From positions 3,239,001 to 3,303,000 of the forward strand of contig JAPVLO010000074.1 of NCBI GenBank assembly GCA_027257055.1: a stretch of 64,000 bases of DNA, in the 5' to 3' direction. Source of the stretch: Cephalopachus bancanus. Its lineage: Eukaryota; Chordata; Mammalia; Primates; Tarsiidae. Below are positions 21,730 to 34,070 of this stretch, in pieces; position 1 is the stretch's first letter; each line of letters opens with the position of its first letter. Made by a program: the position numbers and the translations under genes. The notes under the pieces were generated by a model, which saw only the letters and a program-made list of their open reading frames with translations, searched no databases and had not been told where the DNA came from.

Positions 21730-24700
21730 ACAACATGTAGAATTTACTTATATCTTTCTGTGATGGTTCACTTAGAATGAAGGTCTCCTGCTGCATTTAA
21801 GTTGCTGAGAAGACTGATTTTGTTCTTCTTTATGACTGTGTAATATTCCATTGTGTATATGTACCACATTTTCTTTAACCAATCCACTTTTGAATGCAGC
21901 AGGGTTGGTTCCATGTTTTTGCTATTGGGAATATTGCAGTGATAAACATGCATGTCCAAGTGTCTTTTGGGTATAGTGATTTATGTTCCTCTGGGTATAT
22001 TACCAGAAGAGGGATTGCTGGATTGTATGGAAGATCAATTCTTCATCATTTTAGGACTCATCATACTGCTTTCTATAGAGGTTGGACTTCTTACATTCAG
22101 ACCGACATGTAGAAGTGTCCCTCTTTCTCTATGATCATACCAGTATCTCTTTGTTTTTCGGGTTTTCTTGTTTGTTTTTTCTTTTGCCTTATTAATGATA
22201 GCCATCCTTACTGGAATTAGGTGGTATCTCATTGTAGCTTTTTTACATTTCTCTAATTAGTGAAGTTGAGCATTCACTAATGTAATGTCTGTTCATATTC
22301 TTTGCCCTCTTTTTCATGGGTTGTTTTTTTTCCAGTTTGTTTGAGTTCCTTGTAGATCCTGGATGTTAGGCCTTTGCTAGATCCTGGATATTATGTCTTT
22401 GTTAGGCCTTTGTTAGACTTCTGTTTGATGCATATTTTGCAAATATTTTTTCCCACTCTGTGGATTTGTCTCTTTACTCTCTTGATAGTTTCTTTTACTA
22501 TGCAAAAACTTTTCAGTTTCATGAGGTCCCACCTGCCTATCTTAACTTTTGTAGTATTCACTTTGGGGGACTTGGTCATAGATTTATTGCCTACTGCAAT
22601 GTCCAGAAGGGTGTTTCCTATGTTTTTTCCCCAGGATTCTTAGAGGTTTAAGTTTTACATTGAGATCCTTTATCCATTTAGAATTGATTTCTTTTATATG
22701 GTGATAGTTAGGGGTCCAGTTTCATTATTCTGCAAGTGGTCAGTCAGTTTTCCCAGTCCCATTTGTGGAATATGGTGTCCTCTCTTCAGTGATTGTTACT
22801 GAAGGCTTTGTCAAAAATGAGTTGAGACTGTGTTTTTACTTCAGGCATTTCCATCTTGTTCCTTTGGTCTGTGTGCCTATTCCTGTACCTATACCATCTT
22901 GGTTACTGTAGCCTTGTAATAAAGTTTAAAGTCTGAAAGTGTGATACCCACTTTGTTTCTTTTGCTGAGGATTGTTTTGGCTATTCCTGCTCTTTTTTGT
23001 TTCCATATGAATTTCCGTATTGTGTTCAGGTCTGTGAAAAATGATTTTGGGAATTTGATGGGTATTGCATTGAATCTGTAAATTGCCTTGGGTAGGGTGG
23101 ACATCTTGACAACATTGATTCTTCTGACCCATGAGCATAAAATGTTTTTTTCTATTTATTTGTGTCAACCTTGATTTATTTCAGCAGTGTTTTATAGTTC
23201 TCATTGTAAAGATCTTTCACTTCTCTGGTTAGATGGAAGCCAAGGTATTTCTTTGGTATGTGTGGGTGTGCCTACTGTGAATGAGATTGTGTTATTTGGT
23301 TTTCTGCCTACTTGTTGCAGGTGTATAAAAAGCAACGGTCTTTACACGATTTTATAATCTGAGACTTTACCAAAGTTGTTTATCTGTGTGAAGAGGTTTA
23401 TGCCAGACTTTTTAGGATTTTCAAGGTATAGAATCATATTAACAACAAAAAGGAATAGTTTAACTTCATCTTTTTCTATTTGGATACCCCCGATTTTCTT
23501 CTCTTGACTGATTACTCTGGCTAGGACTTCTGGCACTATGTTTAATAGGAGGGATGAGAGTGGCCATCCTTGTCTTCTTCGAGTTCTTAGGGAAAATGCT
23601 TCCAGCTTATGCTCAGTGAGTAAATGTCTGTTAGTTTATTACAGATAGCTCATGTTGTTTTGAGGTATGTTTCTCCTATGCCTAGGTGTTTGAGAGTTTT
23701 TACCAAGAAGGGATGCTGGATTTTGTTGAAAGCTTTTTATGCATCTAGTGAGATAATTACATGGTTCTTGGCTTTACATAAGTTAATATGCTGAATTACA
23801 TTTGCAGTCCTGTGAATGTTGAACCAGCCCTGCATCCCAGGAATGAAGTCTACCTGGTCTGGTGGATGATCTTTGATATGTATTGTTGGATCCAATTTGC
23901 AAGAATCTTGTTGAAAGTTTTTGGATCTATGTTCATCAAGAAGATTGGCTTATAATTCCTTTTCCTTGTTGAATCTCTTCCAGATTTGTATAATAGTATA
24001 ATAGCTTCATAAAATGCGTTAGGGAGAATTCCATCATTCTCAGTTGCCTGGAATATTTTCAATAACTATGGTATCAACTCCACCTTATATGTCTTGTGGA
24101 ATTCAGTTGGGAAGCCATCTGGTCTAGGACTTTTTTTGGTGGAGAGGTTTCTTATGATTGATTTGATTTTTTGGATTCATATTAAACTGTTTATAGTGTC
24201 AATTTCTTCTTGTTTCAACACTGGGAGGTTGTGTAATACTAAAAAATCCTCCATATCTTTTAGATTTTCTAGTTTATTTGCATACAGTTGTTCATAGTAA
24301 TCTCTAATAATCTTTTGAATTTCTTCAGGATCAGTTGAGAAAAAAAATAAACTTTTTTGTTTCTAATTGCATTTATATTCTCCCTTTTTGTAGTCAGTCT
24401 GTCCAGGGTTCCCTCAATCTTATTTATCCTTTCAAAGAGCCAGCTTTTTGTCTTGTTGTCCTTGCTATGATTTTTTTGTGTTCTATATACTGCATTTGTG
24501 ACTTTGTCTTAGTGACCTGGATTTTTCTACTGATCTTTATATTTTCTTGGTGTGTGAATGCAATGCTATGAATTTCCTCATAACACTGCTTTCATGGCAT
24601 CCCAGGGATTCTGATAAGATGTGTCTTTGTTTTCATTTTCCTCCAGGAATCTTTTTATTTCTATCTCGTTTCTTTGTTAACTCAGAAGTCATTCAGTGGT

Positions 24701-25470
24701 CTGTTGTTTAGTGTACATGTCTTTGTGTGTTTTGGAGGTATCTTGTTGGTGGAAATATTTATTATTATTCCACTGTAACCTGAGAAGATGCATGCTATTA
24801 TTTTAACTTTCTGAAATTTGTACACATTTGATTTATATGCAAGAATGTGATCAATCTTGGAATATGCTCCATGTGCTGATGAGTAGAATATATTTTCTAT
24901 AGTTGTTGGGTTGAGAGTTCTGCAGATATCTATTAAATCCATTTAACCAAGTGTTCAGTTTAGTTCCAGATCTCTTTGTTGATTTTTTTGCCTGGATGAT
25001 CTGTCTAGGGTTGTTAGTAGGGTTTTTTTGGTTTCCAACTATGGTTGTGTCAGAATCAATGTCCTCTCTTAGTTTACTTAGTAGCTGTTTTATAAAATCT
25101 GGTGCTCCTGTTTTTGGTGCATATATGTTTAAGGTATCTATTTCTTGCTAGTAAATTGAGGTATTTACGTTGTGTAGTGTACTTCTATGTCCTTTTTAAC
25201 TTTTGATGGTTTGAAATCTGCTTTTTCTGAAATCAGAATAGTTTCCTCTGCTCTTTTCTGCTTTCCATTAGCCTGAAAGTTCACTTTCCAGTCTTTAACT
25301 TTGAACCTGTGGGTGTCGTTTACAGTGAGATGAGTTTCTTGGAAGAAGCAGAATGTTAGATCATGCTTCTTTATCCAGTTTGTCATTCTAGACTACTTCA
25401 GTGGCACATCCAATCCTTTCACACTCAAATTAATTGCAGAAATGTGAGAGATTATCCCTGTTATAGGGTT
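21730..25470 (-). pseudogene. L1-C ORF2 remnant (endonuclease/reverse transcriptase, dead)
   Basis: Homology to ORF2 runs through the whole interval in many short frames. Endonuclease: QETHLT is readable at about 25330, but the catalytic SDH of the CTFSDHSG-type motif reads SGY (near 24775). Reverse transcriptase: the FADD active site has become FVVN (near 23443-23454), so both catalytic aspartates are lost. In the C-terminal part a small repeat of AGATCCTGGAT (22353 and 22379) disturbs the region normally encoding KGLI. No frame exceeds about 90 codons. Confidence 0.85.
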
Positions 25471-25479
25471 CTTAGGGAG

Positions 25480-26600
25480 TTGCTTTAATTCCTCTTTACT
25501 TTTGTATTTATATATGTGTATTTTTATTTTTGTGAATGATTTGTATGCTCTGTTAATTCTGTGCTTGTCTGTGGTTTTGTGATGGGTATGAATGCTCTTT
25601 CGTTTCTGTGTTCAACATGTTCTTTAGCATCTTCTGAAGGACTGGTCTGGAGGCAGCATATTATCTTATGGATTGGATGTTTGGGCAGGATTTTAATCCT
25701 TCCTCATGGATGAAGGTTAACTTGGCAGGGTAGGAAATTCTTGACTTGGATTGCTTATTTTGAGAATGTTAAAAACGGGACTCCAGTTCTTGTGGTTTGT
25801 AGTATTTCTGTTGAGAATTTTGGTGTACTTCTGACAGGTCTTCTCTGGTAAGTGTTCTGACCTTTCTCTCTTGCTACCTGTAGGATTTTTTTTCATGCTT
25901 ACTTTATGGATGCAGATTTCTGTGTGTCTTGAGGATGATCATCTCATGTGATACCTTATGGGGTTCTCTGAATCTTTTTCTTCAATGGCTGCCTCACTAG
26001 TGAGATGTGGAAGTTTTCTTGGTTGACCTCATAAAATGCTTGTTCCATGGTGTTCTCAGTTTCCCCTTCTGCTTCAGAGATACCAGTCAGGCATAGATTT
26101 GGCTTCTTGACATAATCCCACATCTCTCAGAGTCTTTGCCTATTCTTTCTGAGCCTTTTCTCTATGTTTTTGACAGACTGAGTTAGTTCCATATTTTATT
26201 CTTCAAACTCTGAGATTCTCTCCTCTGCTTAATTTCCAGTTTTTCATTTCCAGTATTCAGAATGGGCCTTTCTGAAATTGGCCATCTCTCCTTTTCCTTG
26301 CTGTAAGACTGGTGAGTTTCACTCTTAGTTTCTCATGGTTCTCTTTATTTATTTTACCCATCCAGTCTCTGAGTTCTGTGATTGTGTCATTTTGGGAAAG
26401 TCATTCTGTGGAGCTTCCATTGTTTTCAAACTTATATTTGCCCTTTCTGGCACTGTCTCTTTAAGACTCTTTAAGATACCCTGGACTCCTTCATTAATTC
26501 TTCCTCGTTTATTGGCTCTTCCCTCCTTATTTTTCTTCTTTGGTTTTGTTGTTTTGAAGCTAGTTCAAGTCTTTCTGTTCTAGAGCCCTTTTTGTCATTC
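25480..26600 (-). pseudogene. L1-C ORF1 remnant
   Basis: The antisense of this interval follows ORF1 order: a coiled-coil region (about 26100-26260, with the complement of TTTTTGACAGACTGAGTTAG), an RRM region, and a C-terminal block near 25620-25700 homologous to the FPDIQSLR-type segment. All frames are short. The product would have been the L1 RNA-binding protein; nothing functional remains. Edges are estimated from L1-D. Confidence 0.6.
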
Positions 26601-27440
26601 AACATAGATCACGGTGTGAGAGAGAGGGTATTCACTTCTGCTCCATAGTCCATGTGAAAAAATGCTTTCTGTTGAGCGTTTTCTCCATGGTTAGGCAGTC
26701 AGGCTGATTTTCAGTCCCCTCTTGCAAGTACTTTGTGGGAAATAAGTGGAGAGATAGACTCCCTGCCCATTGTTCGCAGTTTGCAACCCAGAATCCCTTC
26801 TGCTGGGAAAGATTCAGGCATCTTTTACGCTTATTGCTCCCTGTTCAAGTCTACACTCAGCACTTGAAAGAGGGTGAGCTCCTGGTGCACAGGACTGGCA
26901 GGAAATCCTTCCTTATGGTGGGATTTGGCTGCCATATGTTGGCAGCAGGCACCAGTCAAGTGTAATCTGTAGGTGAGATCTTTCCCGGCCTGGGAGCCAG
27001 TCGTTGGGCTCTGCTGGTGGAACGTGCACACTTGGGAACCGTCAGAGCACAGGCTTTTTCCCCATTCTATTTGGGCTCTGGTCACCCACTGCCATGCCCT
27101 GGCCTGGACTCCTTCTGCATGGAGCGTGGGAGAAACTGATCTAGAGCCTGTCAGGATCACTCAGCCCCTCCTGTACACAGGACAGTGCTTCAGTTCCTAT
27201 GTGAGCCTTGTACCTGGTGGTGGGGGACGGGAGGCACGGGAACGAGGAGGCGAAGATGGAGCATCCAGATTCTAGACTCTTACGTGGTGAAACTCGGCTT
27301 TCTGATCTTTATGTGTTCAAAGAGACCTCTGTTGGCCTCATCCAAATTTGTTCAGGGTGCCTGTGTCTATCAGTGGCTGAGTCTCTACACTCTTCCTCAC
27401 TGGTCTGCTTCTCAATGGTGGCCATCTTGGATACAGATCA
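26600..27440 (-). promoter_or_regulatory. L1-C 5' UTR with YY1-like site
   Basis: This is the most GC-rich block of the window. On the minus strand the element starts near 27440, and the motif CCAAGATGGCCACC lies at 27430-27417. In L1 the AAGATGGC core near +10 to +20 is a known YY1 site that sets accurate transcription start. The open frames here on both strands (for example 26831-27160 minus and 26973-27275 plus) have no similarity to ORF1 that I can see. Confidence 0.65.
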
Positions 27441-29419
27441 GATCATGTATTAATCTTATATTTTGGAAAAAGTCAAATCTGTGTGACTGTTAATTTTCTT
27501 GCATATAAAGATATAAAATACACAATTTCACTTATAAAAAATTTAAAGCTGATTTATGGGCAAGCAGAAGCAGAAATTTGATGTGTTATTTAGCCCTCTA
27601 ATTAATTTGAAATGATTACAAACACACAAGCACAGTGTAGGTAATTTATAAATATAAGTCTATACTTCCTACATATATAGAACATTGTAGCACTCTTTTA
27701 AATGTTTCACAAGAAATCAGTATGACATACGCATGCATCTGTTGTGATTGGTATCTATAACTTTGTGAAAGCTTATTATTAACTTGTGTGAAAGTGACAG
27801 TGACATGATACAGAGTTAACTGATCTGCTACCAGAGCCTGCTCCAATCCACAAATTGAAGAGAAAAAAGTTTGATCAAGGTCACACCAGGATTAACTTTA
27901 TCTCTGTAAAGAGTGCCAGGGGATGCTTAATATCCACACACAGCAGACAAGACCTTGGTTTTATGGTCTCACCTGAAAGAACCTCACATACTCTACTCTA
28001 TAATTAATTTACCTCAGAAAGGATGAAGGTTAATACAGCTGGGATTTTAAAGGAAATTTGAAATTCTTCCATTGTACACTTAGGAGAACTAAGTATGTTG
28101 TACTCTAGATTCATTTTTAATTCATAATTCTTAACCCAATAAAAGTAATTACAGGTTTAATTTGTCTCTTTTCTTTCATTTTTTTCATTGCCTTCTCTTC
28201 CTGCCTTATTCTTTTTGTTTTTCCTTTCTTGCCTCTCTCCCTCCCTCCCTCCCTTCCTTTCTGTTAGACTTCACTGACAATAATGAGCTAACATTTTCTG
28301 GAATAAAAGATATCCCTTACAATCTAAGTTAGAAGGACGTATTAACCCTAGATACATCTTAAACTCAGCTCCCAGAAATGGGGTTGAACATAATAATAAT
28401 ACAAAATTATTAGCTAATAAGTTAAACACATATATCTATTTTTTATGAGCAAAGGCACTAAAGTTAAAACAAGAAGAAAGTGTCCCAAGGCTCACTTTGA
28501 ATTTTGGTCCTCCTATAATCTGTTCTAATAAATTGATACATATTCAAAAACATAATGAATAAAGACATGACACTTGTTCTTTATGCCTCATTCTAGGTTA
28601 TTTTGTTTACTTTGGCATAATACTCTTTCATATCTGTAAGTATGTTTTAGGAGAAAATGCTTAAGTGTTCTTTTAAATTCTATTTTTAGGACTTTTATAT
28701 ACTTTACTCAAGTAATACTTACTGTACCTCCTTTTTCACTTTCCAACTCCTATGCCAAATACATCCAACAAGCAGAACTGTAAAGTAGAAATATCATCAT
28801 TATGGGGGGATTTTTATCATGGAAAATACGTTATGAAATATGAAATAATACTCTCACAGATCCACCATCAAAACACAAACATTGAAACTTTTTTCTGTAG
28901 ATGCTGTGATTCATATTCAATATTAACTTTAGATTTTATAGATTCTATTTTTATATAAGACTATGCTACACAACTCTAAAAATTATAGTCAATTGACAAA
29001 ATGTAGTCATTTTCTAAGTGTTAGAATTATATGAAAATGATTATTCAGATATTCATCATATATCTAATACCATGTAGTTTCTGCATAGTTGAAAATCTAT
29101 GAATATTGATATCAGAGTTAAGTTTTGCCAGAATACTGTCACACAATTAGATTATTTTAAATATTTATTACAAATAACACTATATGACTATTCTTAGACA
29201 TATGATCTAGTGTGAGAGATAATTTTGAAGGACTTTGGCAAATTGCTAAGATCTGTAAAATTTAGATGTTTGTTCTCTGGAAATGTGTGTATTGACTTCT
29301 ATAAGCATGTAAATACAGCATGTCTGACTCCCAGGTTACTTCAGTCAATACCATTTAGTCCACATGGAGTTGTTCTTGAGATTACTTATGTCTGCATTGA
29401 ACATATTCCATGAGAGTTT
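27441..29419. other. 2 kb with no recognised gene or repeat
   Basis: AT-rich. The only clear structure is a pyrimidine tract at 28159-28262 that includes (CCCT)n at about 28231-28256. Nothing else recognised. Confidence 0.5.
28159..28262 (+). repeat. Pyrimidine tract with (CCCT)n
   Basis: About 100 bp of nearly pure C/T on the plus strand, ending in five CCCT-like units. It is able to form triplex or other non-B DNA in principle. Confidence 0.85.
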
Positions 29420-29950
29420 GCCATGTGTATATCTCTCTGCTAGATGTTGGAGGAATGACTGATTTGATCCTGACATTCATGGATCTCATAATCTAGAAGT
29501 CACAGCATCCATTAATATGCAACTCTGACATGTTACACAGGAGACATTATACAATGGAGTCATAAACAAGGAAACATAATTCCTCTGGGAAGAAATGCTT
29601 CTTAGAGAAATGATATTTATGATGAAATCTGAAGTATAAGTGGACGTTAGCTTGGTGACAATGTGCTAAAGGGACAAGTGTTCAAGGCAGTGATAAATCC
29701 ATGTGCAATCTTGCTGGAGTAGGAAACAGCATGAGTCATTGGAAATGTGTACAAGATAAATGATATGACTGGAACACAGAGAGTGAAGGAAAAAATGGCT
29801 TAAGATGTGACTGTTTGAGGAAGAAAAGTCTTGTTATGCATGGCCTTGTAGGTCAGGACAAAACTTCAGGACTTTATCCAAAGAAACACTGGAAGCCACA
29901 GTCAAGTTCAGTCATGGTAGGGGTGTGATCAAGCATGCTTTTGGGTAGAA
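29420..29950 (-). repeat. L2 fragment (antisense)
   Basis: The order TGACATTCATGGATCTCATAA, GGAGTAGGAAACAGCATGAG, CATGGCCTTGTAGGTCAGGA, AGGACTTTATCC and AGAAACACTGGAAGCCAC follows the antisense of L2 upstream of its 3' end. Diverged, no frame. Confidence 0.65.
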
Positions 29951-30715
29951 AATTGCATTTGGAAACAAAATCTACAAACTCAGAAAACCTCGCCACAAAA
30001 TAGAAAACTTTTTTTGTTTTCCCTCATAGGCAATCTGTTAAGAGATAACAAAGATAAAAATCTCATCCTTTTATATAGGCAAGCGGACATAACCTATTAC
30101 ATACCTGTTGTCATGATAAATAATAATTAGTCTTCAAACAGGAGGACTTGACAGCACTCTTTGCCCCTGATAGTCTTTCCTAAATTCACTCATTAGTTAG
30201 GGACTACTGTGTTATTTAATTGATTGATTAATCTAAAGGAAAAATAGACATATTTTTATGACAGGAAGTAGTCTTGGAGCAAAGTGCCAGTCCAAATTAG
30301 GCTCTGATTCTACTATTTAACCAGAGATAGGGACAGTATCTCCAATGAGGGGTGTTCTTCCTTTCAAAAAGGTAGTCTCCACATCTTTAAGAAATACATT
30401 CATGAGTAACTCAGTTGAGTGGAGTTGGAGGATTATTTACCTTCTAAAAAGATTTACATACATGTCAAAGAGACATAGAAATAACTTATGAAGACAAGTT
30501 TTCTAAAATAAATGATCTAAAAATGGAAATGGGGAGAAGTCCCTTATTTTCAGCAGAGAGAATTAAGCTTCATTATTAATTTGCATTTGTCCTTACAGCT
30601 GGTTTTTTTCCCCCTATTTTTAAATTGCCTTTCTGCTTTTTATTGAAATACAAATCACACTGATTTATCTGTCTATTTTTAGATCAGTATTAGAGTCTCT
30701 GGATTTTTTTGCATT
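29951..30715. other. Nothing recognised
   Basis: AT-rich sequence. The last 100 bp may already belong to the old L1M that continues at 31342, but I cannot support this. Confidence 0.4.
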
Positions 30716-31033
30716 TTGAGAAAGTCTTTTTTTTTTTTTTTTCTTTTGAGTTGGAATCTCACTCTGTCGCTCAGACTGGAGTGCAGTGGCACGGTCACCA
30801 CAGCCTCGACCTGCTGGGTTCCAGCGATCCTTCTGCCTCAGCCTTCTAATCAGCCGGAACTACAGGTACACGCTACCACACCTAGCTAATTTTTGATTTA
30901 TTGTAGAGACGAGGTCTCACCAAGTTGTCCGCGTGGGTCTCGAACCTCCAGGCTCAGGCAATCCACTCACTTCGACCTCCCCAAGTGCTGGGACTACAGC
31001 CTGAGCCATCAAGCCCAGCCTTGAGAAAGTCTT
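30716..31033 (-). mobile_element. Full-length Alu, reverse strand, 13-bp TSD
   Basis: Body 30729-31020, antisense: a poly-T start, GAGTTGGAATCTCACTCTGTC, linker TTTTTGATTTATTGTAGAGAC, and a left arm ending with GCCTGAGCCATCAAGCCCAGCC. The direct repeats TTGAGAAAGTCTT at 30716-30728 and 31021-31033 are identical. The right-arm hairpin is eroded in this copy. Confidence 0.95.
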
Positions 31034-31117
31034 AAATCCAAGTGATATATTTCTTCATATTAGCTCATTTTTAAATATTTTTCTTTCTTTTTCTCTCTTT
31101 TTCTCAGATCAATATTT

Positions 31118-31341
31118 CTTCACATTTGCCCATTTTTTCTTTTCTTTTTCCTTCTCTTTTTCTTTTCTTTCTCTCTTTCTTCCCTGTCTCTCTCTTTCTT
31201 TCTTCCTTTCTTCTGGATCAAGGGTCTTTCTATGTTGCCTGTGCTAGTTTTGAACTCCTGGCCTCAAGTTATTTTTCTGCCACAGCCTCCCAAGTAGCTG
31301 AGACAACAGGCATATAGATGACTTCAAATTTGCTTATCTTT
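31118..31341 (-). mobile_element. Fossil Alu monomer with long pyrimidine tail
   Basis: 31215-31312 reads GGGTCTTTCTATGTTGCCTG, GAACTCCTGGCCTCAAGT and GCCTCCCAAGTAGCTGAGA, the antisense of a single 7SL-derived Alu monomer (FLAM/FRAM type). It is joined on its left to an 80-bp C/T-rich stretch derived from its A-rich tail. CTTCACATTTGCCCATTTTT (about 31119-31138) and CTTCAAATTTGCTTATCTTT (about 31322-31341) look like a diverged target duplication. It is much older than the dimeric Alus. Confidence 0.7.
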
Positions 31342-31905
31342 TTGAAGATTGTTTTTATGTTTCTAGGTTTTTTCACTTCCCTATTAACTTTTGAATATGC
31401 TTACTGGTTTCTTTTTTAAAATGCCTGCTGGGATTTTGATTAAAATTGCATTGAAACAAATTAATTTGGAATGTATAGTTAACCTAGCAACACTGTCATC
31501 CAATAATAGGGTGATATATTTTCATTTATTTGTTGTCTTTAATTTATTTCACCAATGTTTTTAGTCTTCTATGTATCTACCACATACTATGTTACACATT
31601 TTATATTTTTGAGGCTAGCATAACTAATATATTTATTGTATTTTCCATTTGCTTATTGCTGTTGGATAGAGCATAATCAATTATTTTGTGAACTATGCAA
31701 TCAACATTATTACTAATTTTTTGGTTTCTAATACTTTTTCAGGATCTCCACAAGAGTTTACTCTTCCTTTCCAATCTTTGTGACTTTTTGTTGTTGTTGT
31801 TCTTGCTTCCTTGCAGGAGTCGGGATTTCCAGCATCAAATTGAATAGAACCATTTAAAGTGGGTGAAGAATGCAAGGTGCCTGGAATTTCACAATTTAAG
31901 GAAGC
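31342..31905 (-). mobile_element. Old L1M reverse transcriptase region (antisense)
   Basis: GCTGGGATTTTGATTAAAATTG, TTTATTTCACCAATGTTTTTAG, then TTTCCAGCATCAAATTGAATAG, are diverged antisense phrases of the L1 ORF2 reverse transcriptase region (pattern GGGATTTTGATAGGGATTGC...CCAGTACTATGTTGAATAG). Not coding. Confidence 0.65.
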
Positions 31906-33170
31906 GCTTGATATCCTTGGGTACAGAATCTTTGCTTAAAAGATCCTGACAGTTAGTGCCCTCTTAGGAGGGCTCATTGTTTAATCATGAGAAGATCGTT
32001 TTTTAGAATATTTTTCATTTACCATAAGTGCAATTATCCCTCTAATTGAATATTAATTCTATCTGCTGTTTAAAAGAAAGAATAAAAACTTTCCACGTTT
32101 TAATTGTAATTATTACTGCAGTCATTTGCATTAGGTCTGAATGAAATCGTTATTATGTCAAATTTTCTGACAAAGTCCTAATATTTCTTTTCTAAATTTA
32201 TTTATGATACATAAGAGAGGATCATGATATCATCTCATGTCTAATGTATAGCTCAAATTCTCATGTGTTAGAATTGGAAAAAAAATCTTGAGTCATATGA
32301 AAATACTGAACACTCAATTAACATTGCTAAATATATACAATAATTTTATGTTCAATTCAGTTGTATTTTTACTGTTTCCTATGTTTGTTGATATTGGTAA
32401 CTACCTAATAATATATTATATGTATATATAATTGCCATACCTTGAAATTGTATTTGAAGTGTATCAATTTATTTGCAATAAGACAAGGCATTAGGAAAGG
32501 TTCAGACCTATTTTATTCAGACCTGCCTATTTTATCAGGTCATTTGAGAACTGTGATGGGTTGCCAATCAGTGAACCTTAAGATGAGGCAAAAGTTCAAG
32601 TTATACAACTTGAACCATGATAAAGGAATTAAGTGTCACATTAGGTGAGCATGTTGTCAGGGTATGAATCATACTCATAATGAAAGACCATTAGCACATT
32701 AAATTGTCCACAGACAACAGATTATGAAGAAAGGTTTCATACTCAAAAAAGGGAAACTAGTAAAACTTAAGTCAGATTCTAAAAATAGAGACGAGAGAAA
32801 TCTCTAGTATAAACAACAATAGATCTATGTACAAGTATAGAAAAAGGGCTGTATCCTGGGGAACAAAACTGAAACAAATAAGCAATAGTTTCTATGTCCT
32901 GGTTAAATCTAACAGATACAGTAGGCACACTTTCTTAAGTGAAGTTATTGATAAAGTACAGCATGTGTTAAGTCAAGATAAATCTTTCAACTGGGAGAAG
33001 ACTGAGTCTACAGAATTGGAACTTACTGGGTTTACTGAAAATAACTGAGTATTGTCAGAAATAATCTTAGTTAGGACAGCTATTCAGAGAGTATATTTTA
33101 TGTGTAGCCTGGGGAAATCCAAGTTGTTCCTAGACTTGATTTAGTGTCTCTGAGCTCTACTGAAATATGT
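31906..33170. other. 1.3 kb with nothing recognised
   Basis: AT-rich; no repeat or gene recognised. Short open frames at 32442-32648 and 32827-33048 have no motif. Confidence 0.45.
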
Positions 33171-34070
33171 AGTATACAAAATATATGTGCCACAGTTCTC
33201 AGGGAGCTTACAGCCTTGTGTGGGAGATAGACATTAATAAAAAAAACAGCATCATAATTATGAATGCACTACATAAAACTTACAATCTGAGATAAGTGCT
33301 CAGCAACAGACTCGTCAAAGTGTGTAGCAAACCTCATGACCTATACTAGGGCGTCAAGGAAGCTTTCCCAAAAACAGAAGTTGAGTTAATATTGAAGGTA
33401 TAGGTGATCAGATTTCTCATGGATACATATGAAGTTAAAGAGAAAATAAACATAGAATATATCCTTGAGGAATGTTATCATTTTCCTCAGTCAGCAAAGA
33501 ATAAGCAGATAGACAAGCAAGTAGCGAATAGGAGAAAACCCATCACTGGAAGTCAAGAAAGGTGATATTTTCTAAAAAAATCTGCTCCTGTGAGTTGTGC
33601 CTTGGAGTAGTTGTTCTCAATATGGAAATAGATTGGTGATGGAGGTAATTTTATCATCCTGGTAAGTTTAGCAATATCTTGAAACATTTTTGGGCATTAT
33701 AACTAGGAAGAGTGCTACTGGCATCTGGTGAGGCGAGGCCAGGAATGCTGAGAAACATCCTACCATGCACAGGAAAGCCTTTCACGACAGATAATCATCC
33801 ACCGAAATGTCAGTGGCACAAAGGTTGCAACCAGGCCTTAGTGTGAATGCAATGAGGATAAAGTAGCCACAGTCAGCAAAGTGAGAGAAATCCCAGAGAT
33901 TCTATGAGCATTATCTGAGTACTCTTGGGAATTATTGTTATCAAGAGCTGCTTATAAAAGTTTTGATAAGAGAAAGTAAGCAGAAGTTAGAATAAGAGCT
34001 GCCACTGATGACAGCAGTCATAGGAGCCACTAGTAGCAATGAAAACAGAGACATAAGACTTTAGGGGATT
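33171..34070 (-). repeat. L2 fragment (antisense) hosting a MER5A
   Basis: CTCAGGGAGCTTACAGCCTTG, TGGGAGATAGACATTAATAA, GATAAGTGCTCAGCAAC and CAAGGAAGCTTTCCC follow the antisense L2 3' region (pattern GGAGCTTACAGTCTAGTGGGGGAGACAGAC...GGGAAGGCTTCC). The element is interrupted at 33608-33835 by MER5A. The part after 33843 is only tentatively L2. Confidence 0.6.
33608..33835 (+). mobile_element. MER5A-type hAT DNA transposon (non-autonomous)
   Basis: TAGTTGTTCTCAATATGG, ACATTTTTGGGCATTATAACT, GTGCTACTGGCATCTGGTG, CATCCTACCATGCACAGG and GTTGCAACCAGG follow the MER5A consensus from end to end, with degraded terminal inverted repeats. Flanking 8-mers CCTTGGAG (33600-33607) and CCTTAGTG (33836-33843) agree at six of eight positions, as expected of an old hAT target duplication. 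No transposase; mobilised in trans when it was active. Confidence 0.85.

Larger units (their letters stand above)
21477..27440 (-). mobile_element. L1-C: full-length older LINE-1, reverse strand (about 6 kb)
   Basis: Read on the minus strand: a GC-rich 5' UTR (about 27440-26600), ORF1 (about 26600-25480), ORF2 (about 25470-21730), a 3' UTR and a T-rich (poly-A) end near 21480. Its 3' UTR differs from those of L1-A/D, and it has more disablements, so it belongs to an older subfamily. The 5' end carries a CCAAGATGGCCACC motif typical of intact L1 starts, which argues that the copy is full-length. No clean target duplication was found. Confidence 0.88.

Noticed and set aside
26831..27275. Open frames of 100-109 codons on both strands of the L1-C 5' UTR, one antisense like primate ORF0
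   Set aside because: GC-rich DNA gives long frames by chance. The position only loosely resembles ORF0 and I see no matching start or peptide pattern.
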